DNA of 64,000 nt, from contig JANQPP010000175.1 in assembly GCA_028289405.1 (NCBI GenBank), positions 1-64,000 on the forward strand, given 5' to 3'. Origin of the DNA: Pirellulales bacterium. GTDB taxonomy: Bacteria; Planctomycetota; Planctomycetia; Pirellulales; JANQPP01. Made by a program: the position numbers and the translations under genes. Position 1 is the stretch's first letter; each line of letters starts with the position of its first letter. Under the pieces are notes generated by a model. The model saw only the letters and a program-made list of their open reading frames with translations. It was not told the origin of the DNA and did no database searches. Of the stretch, positions 18,360-25,723 are shown one piece after another.

Positions 18360-21300
18360 ATGCAGCTCCCTCCCCATTTTTTTCCCGCCGTCTTGACCCT
18401 GACCATCTGGTTCGCCGCGCTGCCTGCTTGGAGTGCGGTCGATGATCGCCCCACGCCACCTCCGGCAATACAAGCGGGGCTCACGCCTGCGGCCGCCGCC
18501 CGGCAGATGACGGTTCCGCCAGGTTTCGAAGTTCAACTAGCGGCGGGGGAGCCGATGGTCCATCAGCCGGTTGCCTTCACGTTCGACCATCGGGGGCGTA
18601 TCTGGCTCGCCGAAGCCCACACCTACCCGATCCGCGCTCCCGAGGGGGAAGGCCAAGACAAGATTATCATCCTGGAAGACACGGACCAGGACGGCACGCT
18701 CGATGCCCGGAAGGAGTTCGCCACAGGCCTGAATTTGGTAAGCGGTTTGGAGGTCGGCTTTGGCGGCGTGTGGGTCGGAGCGGCGCCGTACCTCATGTTT
18801 ATCCCCGACGCCGACGGCAATGACGTGCCGGATGGTCCGCCGGAGATCCTACTCGATGGCTTCGGCTATCAGGATACCCACGAAACGCTGAACGCCTTCA
18901 TTTGGGGTCCCGACGGCTGGCTCTACGGCTGCCACGGCGTGTTCACGCATTCGAAAGTCGGCAAACCGGGCACGCCCGAGAAAGAGCGCGTTCCCATGAA
19001 TGCGGCGGTCTGGCGCTACCATCCCACGCGGCATGAATTCGACATCTTCGCCCGAGGCACGAGCAACCCCTGGGGCGTCGATTTCAATGACCATGGCCAA
19101 GCCTTCATCACCGCCTGCGTGATTCCGCATCTCTGGCACGTCATCCAGGGCGCCCGATATCAGCGGCAGGGTGGCCAGCATTTCAATCCCTACGTCTACG
19201 ACGACATCAAAACCATCGCGGACCATTCCCACTACACCGGGGACATCCGCGACAGCGCCTGGTGGGGGCATGAGCCCAAACTCTCCGACTCCGTCTCCGC
19301 CGCCGGTGGTGGCCACGCCCATTGCGGCGCGATGGTCTACCTGGGGAACAACTGGCCGGCCGAGTATCGCAACTCGATCTACTTCAACAACATCCACGGC
19401 AACCGCGTGAATAACGATATTCTCGAACGCCGCGGTTCCGGCTACGTTGGCCATCACGGCCCCGATTTCCTCATGGCCAATGACCAGTGGTATCGCGGCA
19501 TCAACCTTAAATACGGGCCGGACGGCACGGTGCATGTGATCGACTGGTACGACAAGAACGCCTGTCACCGCACGAACCCGGAAATCTGGGACCGGACCAG
19601 CGGTCGGATTTATCGCGTCAGCTATGGAGATGTGAAACCACGGCAGGTCGATCTGTCCCAGCTTTCCAGCTTGGAATTGGCGGGACTGCAAACGCACGAT
19701 AACGAATGGCATGTCCGCATGGCCCGGCGTCTACTCCAGGAACGCGCCGCTTCCGGTGATGACATGGCGGAATCCCGCGCCAGGCTCAAGCGGCAGTTCG
19801 CTGAAAGCCCCAGCACACCGAAAAAACTCCGCGCCGTCTGGGCTCAACATGTCACCGGCGGTGTCGAACCAGAGATATTGCATGCGATGCTCAGCGCGGG
19901 GGACGAATATCTGCGGGCGTGGGCCATTCAACTGGCCATTCCCGAAGTGCTTCCCGGCACAACACCAAGGCCATTGTCGACGGTGGCGGCCAGGAAACTC
20001 CGCGATTTGGCCGCCAGTGACGATTCGCCACTCGTGCGATTGTACATCGCTTCGGCACTGCAGCGGATCCCGCGACAGCAGCGATGGGACATCGCCGCGG
20101 CGCTGCTCGGCCACGGAGAGGACGCGGACGACCACAACCTGCCGCTGATGATCTGGTATGGCGTCGAACCTCTCGTGCCCCTCGATGTGCGGCGAGCGAT
20201 GACGCTGGCCAAACAATCCCGCATCCCCCTGGTGTCGCGGTTCATTGCCCGGCGGGCAGCGGCGGAGCCGGCCACGCTGGAGCAACTCGTCGCGGAGATC
20301 CCCGAAGTTTCCCCCGCGCAGCAGCGTATGATCTTGGACGAAATTCTCGAAGCCTTCAAGGGTCGGGTCGAGATCCCCATGCCCGATTCTTGGCAAGCGG
20401 CCTACACGCATCTGCTCGAAAGCCAAGATGAACAAGTGCAGGACAAGGCGGACCGTATTGCCATCTTGCTGGGGGATCGGCGAATCCTGCCCCGCTTGCG
20501 GGCCACACTGGCGGACGAGTCGCTACCCGTGGAGGAACGTCGCTACGCATTGGACGTACTCGTGCGAGGGCGAGACCCCGAAGCGGCTTCCGCGTTGCTC
20601 GCCGCCTTGGACGAGCCCACCTTGCGGGAAGCGGCGATTCGCGCGCTAGCGGCCTACGATCATCCGTCCATCGCGGAGGAATTGTTGTCACGCTATCGGC
20701 GCCTCGGCGAAGCGGCCCGCCGTGACGCGGTGGGCACGCTCACGGCTCGTCCGGACTCGGCGCTCGCACTGCTAGAGGCCGTCGAAAGTGGGCAAGTTCT
20801 CCGCGGCGATGTGCATGCCTACCATGTGCGGCAAATGCGGACCATGGACGATCCCCGTCTGCTGGAGCGGTTGCGGGATGTATGGGGCACGATCCGCGAA
20901 TCTTCGGAGGACAAGAAGCGGAAGATCGAACAGTACAAAGCCCGGTTGTCCCAGGAAACCTTGGCCGAGGCCGATCTGTCCAACGGGCGGGCCGTGTTCA
21001 ACAAAACCTGCGCCGCCTGCCACAAGTTGTTCGGAGAAGGGCAAACCATCGGTCCCGACATCACCGGCTCTAACCGCGCGAATCTGGATTACATCCTCGA
21101 AAACGCCATCGCTCCGAGCTCCGTCGTCAGCAAGGATTATCAAATGTCGACGCTTGTCTTGGAGGATGGCCGCGTGGTGACGGGGCTGATCGAAAAGGAG
21201 ACCGATTCCGCTTACACGGTCCGCACCGTGAACGACGTGACCCTGATCGCCAAGTCCCAGGTGGAACAGCGGATCCCCTCCAATTTGTCCTTGATGCCCG

Positions 21301-21869
21301 AAGGCCAGCTCAACCAACTCAGTGAAGAGGACGCGCGGGACCTGATCGCCTACTTGGCCAGCCCCTCACAAGTCCCACTGCCGCGCGTCCCGGCCCCCAT
21401 CGACGCGGCGACCGGCAAGGTGCCCGGAGCCCAAGAGGGGGAATCCCTCAAAATCATCGGCAAGACCGATGGTCAGGTCCAGGATCAGGAAATGGCCAAC
21501 TTCAAAGCGGACCGCTGGAGCGGCCACCGCCAATTGTGGTGGACCGGCCAGAAAATCGGCTCCGAGTTGGATCTGGAATTCACCGCCGAACAGAATGGCA
21601 CGTATCTCCTGGAAGTCGTGCTTACCCGGGCGCCCGATTACGGCATCGTGGAACTGTCGGTCGACGGAGCGCCCGTGGGAAGTGCGATCGACGGTTTCGT
21701 GCCCGACCGCGTGGAGACGACCGGGGTGTTGCACTTGGGTCCCGTCGAATTGAAGGCGGGGACGCACGGGCTCACCGCGAAAATTGTGGGCCGGCACCCC
21801 CATGCCACGAACACCATGTTCGGTTTGGACTACCTACGTCTGGTTCCTAACAAACCCACCTCAAACTAA
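18360..21869 (+). CDS. PVC-type heme-binding dehydrogenase-like protein with HEAT repeats
   Basis: 1169 residues. Signal peptide; then a membrane-bound dehydrogenase-type propeller (VPPGFEVQLAAGEP, FDHRGRIWLAEAHTYP, YGPDGTVHVIDWYDKNACH) to about residue 410; alpha-helical HEAT-like repeats about 430-840; a c-type cytochrome segment with Cys884-Ala-Ala-Cys887-His888 and the family tail IGPDITGSNRANLDYILENAIAP through DLIAYLA near 1000; last a beta-rich carbohydrate-binding-like domain (about 1030-1165). These proteins are planctomycete hallmarks, thought to oxidise sugars or alcohols in the periplasm, with substrates unknown. First gene of a three-gene cluster. Confidence 0.9.
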   Translation: MQLPPHFFPAVLTLTIWFAALPAWSAVDDRPTPPPAIQAGLTPAAAARQMTVPPGFEVQLAAGEPMVHQPVAFTFDHRGRIWLAEAHTYPIRAPEGEGQDKIIILEDTDQDGTLDARKEFATGLNLVSGLEVGFGGVWVGAAPYLMFIPDADGNDVPDGPPEILLDGFGYQDTHETLNAFIWGPDGWLYGCHGVFTHSKVGKPGTPEKERVPMNAAVWRYHPTRHEFDIFARGTSNPWGVDFNDHGQAFITACVIPHLWHVIQGARYQRQGGQHFNPYVYDDIKTIADHSHYTGDIRDSAWWGHEPKLSDSVSAAGGGHAHCGAMVYLGNNWPAEYRNSIYFNNIHGNRVNNDILERRGSGYVGHHGPDFLMANDQWYRGINLKYGPDGTVHVIDWYDKNACHRTNPEIWDRTSGRIYRVSYGDVKPRQVDLSQLSSLELAGLQTHDNEWHVRMARRLLQERAASGDDMAESRARLKRQFAESPSTPKKLRAVWAQHVTGGVEPEILHAMLSAGDEYLRAWAIQLAIPEVLPGTTPRPLSTVAARKLRDLAASDDSPLVRLYIASALQRIPRQQRWDIAAALLGHGEDADDHNLPLMIWYGVEPLVPLDVRRAMTLAKQSRIPLVSRFIARRAAAEPATLEQLVAEIPEVSPAQQRMILDEILEAFKGRVEIPMPDSWQAAYTHLLESQDEQVQDKADRIAILLGDRRILPRLRATLADESLPVEERRYALDVLVRGRDPEAASALLAALDEPTLREAAIRALAAYDHPSIAEELLSRYRRLGEAARRDAVGTLTARPDSALALLEAVESGQVLRGDVHAYHVRQMRTMDDPRLLERLRDVWGTIRESSEDKKRKIEQYKARLSQETLAEADLSNGRAVFNKTCAACHKLFGEGQTIGPDITGSNRANLDYILENAIAPSSVVSKDYQMSTLVLEDGRVVTGLIEKETDSAYTVRTVNDVTLIAKSQVEQRIPSNLSLMPEGQLNQLSEEDARDLIAYLASPSQVPLPRVPAPIDAATGKVPGAQEGESLKIIGKTDGQVQDQEMANFKADRWSGHRQLWWTGQKIGSELDLEFTAEQNGTYLLEVVLTRAPDYGIVELSVDGAPVGSAIDGFVPDRVETTGVLHLGPVELKAGTHGLTAKIVGRHPHATNTMFGLDYLRLVPNKPTSN

Positions 21870-21913
21870 CCCGCCATCGCATCTTTCGCATCACTTTCCC
21901 CGTGAGGAGCCGC

Positions 21914-22546
21914 ATGCAGCGCTTTCTGATGATCACCTTGATTTCCTTGGTTTCGGTCAACTCGCTTTACGCCCAAGGCTCTCCGGCTTTCACGGCCGAG
22001 TGGCAGCCGCTGTTCAACGGTCGGGACCTCAGCGGTTGGAACAAGATTGGCAACGAAAAATGGGTCGTGGAAGATGGCGCCATTTATGGCGAAGGCGTGA
22101 CCGAAGAATATGGCTATCTGGCCACTGAGAAGAAGTATCGAAGTTTTCACCTCTTCCTCCGCTTCAAGTGCGAAGCCAGCGGCAATAGCGGCGTCTACCT
22201 ACACACGGAATTCAAGCCCGGCACGGCCACCGTCACCGGCGGGCGGCAGATCGAAATCGACCGCGCCGTCGGCAGGCACACCGGCGGCATCTACGGGGAC
22301 GGCAAAGGGTGGATCGTCTGGCCGGCGCCCGAATTGGAAACCGTGATCCGCTCGCACGATTGGAACGAGATGCTGATCAAGGTCGAAGGGAACCGCTACG
22401 TCACCTACCTCAACGGAGTGCAGATGATCGATTTCACCTATCCCTCGCCAGGCGCCAGCGAAGGAGTCATCGCGCTGCAGTTGCATTCCGGCGGCGAGGG
22501 CCGCATGCGGTTCAAGGATATTTGGATCCGCGACCTTTCCAAGTAA
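21914..22546 (+). CDS. DUF1080 (3-keto-disaccharide hydrolase-type) secreted protein
   Basis: 210 residues: signal peptide (LISLVSVNSLYAQ) and one DUF1080 lectin-like domain. Key blocks are WQPLFNGRDLSGWNK, FRSF-type strand FHLFLRFKCEASGNSGVYLHTEF, RQIEIDRAVG and the closing GEGRMRFKDIWIRDL. Some DUF1080 proteins hydrolyse 3-keto-glycosides; many only bind. The ATG at 21914 follows a GAGGAG site. It starts 44 bases after the heme protein and probably works with it: oxidation of a sugar to a 3-keto form, then cleavage. Confidence 0.9.
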   Translation: MQRFLMITLISLVSVNSLYAQGSPAFTAEWQPLFNGRDLSGWNKIGNEKWVVEDGAIYGEGVTEEYGYLATEKKYRSFHLFLRFKCEASGNSGVYLHTEFKPGTATVTGGRQIEIDRAVGRHTGGIYGDGKGWIVWPAPELETVIRSHDWNEMLIKVEGNRYVTYLNGVQMIDFTYPSPGASEGVIALQLHSGGEGRMRFKDIWIRDLSK

Positions 22547-22603
22547 TGTTCGGTGATCGCCGTAGCGATTTTACCACTCCGGCAACGACGAGGTGCAAGC
22601 ACC

Positions 22604-24322
22604 ATGTGGTTCTCCCGTTACATGCAAGGTTTGGTGTTTGCCTGGATGGTGCTCCCCGCGGTTCACGCGGAGCAGCCGGCAACGCAACTTCCCAAAGTGC
22701 TGCTGATCGGTGATTCCATCTCGATGGGTTACGCGCCGATCGTGCACGGTCTGCTGGATGGCGAGGCGTACGTCACCCGCCCTCTGAACAAACAAGGCGG
22801 ATATCTCAACTGCGAGGGGACTACCCGTGGATTGCAATTGCTCGAAACCTGGCTTGCTGCTGACGATTGGGACTTGATCCATTTCAACTTCGGCCTGCAC
22901 GATTTGAAACACGTCCATCCCGAGACGGGCCGCAACAGCACGAATCCCGACCATCCGCAACAGGCGAACCTCGCGCAGTACACGCGGAATCTGCGAAAGA
23001 TCGTCCGGCAACTCCAGGCGACCCGCGCCAAGATGATCTTCGCCACCACGACTCCTTACCCGGACAAGCCGGGCGGCCCTCTGCGCCGCGCCGATCAAGT
23101 CGCCAAGTACAACACCGCCGCGTTCGAAATCATGCGTGAGCATGGCATCCGCGTGAACGACCTGCACGACTTCGTGCTCCCGCACATGGATAAGTGGCTC
23201 CTGCCGAACAACGTCCACTTTCGGGTCGTGGGGAATCGGGCTTTGGCTCGTCGCGTTGCCGAAGCGATCCGCGAGGCACTAGCCGCTCCGTCCACGCAAG
23301 ACCATTACACGGCGGACAATTTCAGCAAAGTGGAAAAGATCGATATCCACTTCCATCTCCACTCGGAGGATACGCGATTCGTGGAGCTAGCCCAGCGGGA
23401 CCGTTTTCGCCTGTTGAATATCGCCACGCAATCCGCGCCACCGGAGGTGATGCGTTACAAACATCGCACAATCTTTTTGCAGCATAAGGCGCACCCCGAG
23501 CATGTCGCGCCGGTCTCCTCGTTTTCTGTGGAAGGCTGGGACGCCTCCGATTGGCAAGAAAAGACCATCCGATTCTTGGACGAGACCTTCGAAAAAGGGG
23601 CCGTGGGCGTCAAAGTCTGGAAGAACATCGGCATGTCCGCCCGGGGCCAGGACGGCCAGCTCGTGATGATCGACGACCCCCAATTCGATCCGATCTTTGA
23701 CCATCTGGCGAAACGGGGCGTCGTGCTGATGGGGCATTTGGGCGAACCCAAAAACTGCTGGCTTCCCTTGGAGCAAATGACCGTCAACAACGACCGAGGC
23801 TATTTCCGGCGGAATCCTCAATACCACATGTACCTGCACCCGGAGATGCCCAGCTACGAGGAGCAAATCGCGGCCCGGGACCGGATGCTGGAAAAGCACT
23901 CCGATTTGCCGTTTTTGGCGGCGCACCTGGCGAGCCTGGAATGGAGCGTGGAGGAGCTGGCCAAGTTCCTAGATCGCTTCCCCCATGCGGTGGCCGGCAC
24001 CGCCGCCCGCATGAGCCACCTGCAATACCAATCCCAGCGCGATCGGGAAAAAGTGATCCATTTCATCACGCAATACCAGGACCGCCTGCTCTACGGGAGT
24101 GACAGCGGCGTCGGGCAGGACGACTCGATCGATTCGCGCTACCTGGCTATTCGCGAGCGGTGGCTCCGCGATTGGAGATATTTGACGACCGACGACATGA
24201 TTTCCGTGCCCGAATTGGATCAGCCGGTGCGGGGTCTCGCGCTGCGCAAGGCGGTGGTCGACAAGATCTACAGCCGGAACGCGCGGAAGCTGTTCCCCCA
24301 ATCCTGGGGAGGTTCTCCCTGA
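22604..24322 (+). CDS. SGNH hydrolase-amidohydrolase fusion protein
   Basis: 572 residues from the Met at 22604, giving a signal peptide (GLVFAWMVLPAVHA). Residues about 30-225 are an SGNH/GDSL hydrolase: GDSISMGY with Ser38, FNFGLHDLKH (block III, His in place of Asn), and NNVHF with the catalytic His (Asn where Asp is usual). Residues about 245-570 are an amidohydrolase_2 TIM barrel: IDIHFHLHS with His249-x-His251, ALMGH-type VVLMGHLGEPKN, FLAAHLAS, LYGSDSG and a RNARKLF end, normal for the family. Third gene of the cluster, 57 bases after the DUF1080 gene. An esterase or deacylase role on a sugar is inference. Confidence 0.82.
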   Translation: MWFSRYMQGLVFAWMVLPAVHAEQPATQLPKVLLIGDSISMGYAPIVHGLLDGEAYVTRPLNKQGGYLNCEGTTRGLQLLETWLAADDWDLIHFNFGLHDLKHVHPETGRNSTNPDHPQQANLAQYTRNLRKIVRQLQATRAKMIFATTTPYPDKPGGPLRRADQVAKYNTAAFEIMREHGIRVNDLHDFVLPHMDKWLLPNNVHFRVVGNRALARRVAEAIREALAAPSTQDHYTADNFSKVEKIDIHFHLHSEDTRFVELAQRDRFRLLNIATQSAPPEVMRYKHRTIFLQHKAHPEHVAPVSSFSVEGWDASDWQEKTIRFLDETFEKGAVGVKVWKNIGMSARGQDGQLVMIDDPQFDPIFDHLAKRGVVLMGHLGEPKNCWLPLEQMTVNNDRGYFRRNPQYHMYLHPEMPSYEEQIAARDRMLEKHSDLPFLAAHLASLEWSVEELAKFLDRFPHAVAGTAARMSHLQYQSQRDREKVIHFITQYQDRLLYGSDSGVGQDDSIDSRYLAIRERWLRDWRYLTTDDMISVPELDQPVRGLALRKAVVDKIYSRNARKLFPQSWGGSP

Positions 24323-24354
24323 CCCGCACGGAGTGGTAATGCGGCGACGGGCAA

Positions 24355-25692
24355 CTACAGTCCGACCAGCCGGGTATCGGCATCGCCGAATTCGTCGAGC
24401 GAGACGCCCATCCTGTCCATCAGCGAGAGATACAGACTGCATAGGCGGCGCTCTTCGTCCGGCTTCCGGGAGTAGTCGAGCACACGTCCCGTCTCCAGCG
24501 TGCCTCCTAGCCCGCCGACCTGCAGCAGCGGCACCTTCGTGCTGTCGTGGTTCTTGCCCGACCACATGTTGGACATGAACATGAGCAGCGAATTTTCCAG
24601 CACGTTCGATTCCCCTTCGGGCATGTTTTGCAGCCGGTCCGCCAGGTAGGCGATCTGGCCGACGTAGTAGCGGACGATCCGCAGGTAGTCTTCCGTGGTG
24701 TCCCGGTGAGAGGCCAAATGATGCGCGAGCCGCACATCGAGGAAGGGGTAAATCAAGCCGGAGATGTCCCGGCAGAGCAGCAGCGTGGCGATGCGGGTTT
24801 TGTCGGTCTGGAAGGCGGTGGCGATGATGTCGCACATCAGCCGCATGTGTTCGCGAATGTCCTCGGGCAGCCCGTTGTCGGGGCGCTTCATCGTGAACAG
24901 CGGTTGCGATTTGTCCCGGGCCCGCTGAGCGGCCTTATCGCTCACTGAGCGCATCCGCTCGATGCGTGTTTCAATTTCCCGCACGCTGGTCAGATATTCG
25001 TCGAGCTTGGTTCGGTCGCTGGTGCTCACCTGCCGCTTCAAGCTGCGGGCATGCTCGCCCACACGGTCCAGCACGCTACGGTTCCGCATCACGCCGCGGT
25101 TCTCGAACAGGCTATCGAAGGCCAAGGCGGGATAGGTCTCCATGGGAACCGGCGACGTCGCGTCTTGCCAGGAGATGTGCGAACTGTAGGCCATGGAGAA
25201 GTTAGTCTCGTGGTAGCCGGTGGTCGGCTGTTCGCAGCCCAACACGAGGCTCGGCTGGAGGGTCTCTTGGCCGATGTGCCGGGCGAGCATCTGGTCCATG
25301 CTCACGCCGCCGCGAAGCTCGGCCCCTTTTTGCAGCTTTGCTCCCGAGAGGAGGTTGCCGGTTTGGCCGGGGTGGATTCCCACGCCCGTGGCAGCTTCGT
25401 TGAACAGCCCCTTGATGAAGTTCAGCTTCGTTTTGAAGGGCTCTAGAGGCTCGAGGCAGCGGCCAAGCTGCATCTCTTGGCCCTCCCCTTTGGCCGACCA
25501 ATGCTCGTAGGCCACGCCGTTGGCCATGAACAAGACCGCAATTCGCCGCGGCGGCTGGGATGCCGTGCTACCGGTTGTGCTCGCGCCCCACACGGGCAGC
25601 GACTCCAGCCACGGCAGGGCCATCGCCACGCCCGTCCCTTTCAACATCACACGGCGAGAAACTGGTTGTTCGGATCGTTTGGCCAAACTCAT
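24355..25692 (-). CDS. DUF1552 family protein with Tat-type leader
   Basis: 445 residues from the Met at 25692 (MSLAKRSEQ), giving a twin-arginine leader with SRRVMLKGTGVAMALPWLE. DUF1552 features are RIAVLFMANGVAYEHW near residue 60, GVGIHPGQTGNLLSG, SMDQMLARHIG and MFMSNMWSGKNHDS near the end. Function unknown; the family is almost always next to a DUF1592 gene, as here (31 bases downstream of it), and is thought to be part of a planctomycete cytochrome-linked degradation pathway. Convergent with the SGNH-amidohydrolase gene. Confidence 0.9.
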   Translation of the reverse strand: MSLAKRSEQPVSRRVMLKGTGVAMALPWLESLPVWGASTTGSTASQPPRRIAVLFMANGVAYEHWSAKGEGQEMQLGRCLEPLEPFKTKLNFIKGLFNEAATGVGIHPGQTGNLLSGAKLQKGAELRGGVSMDQMLARHIGQETLQPSLVLGCEQPTTGYHETNFSMAYSSHISWQDATSPVPMETYPALAFDSLFENRGVMRNRSVLDRVGEHARSLKRQVSTSDRTKLDEYLTSVREIETRIERMRSVSDKAAQRARDKSQPLFTMKRPDNGLPEDIREHMRLMCDIIATAFQTDKTRIATLLLCRDISGLIYPFLDVRLAHHLASHRDTTEDYLRIVRYYVGQIAYLADRLQNMPEGESNVLENSLLMFMSNMWSGKNHDSTKVPLLQVGGLGGTLETGRVLDYSRKPDEERRLCSLYLSLMDRMGVSLDEFGDADTRLVGL

Positions 25693-25723
25693 ATCGCTTG
25701 CTCCAAGAATAACCGTGCGGCGG

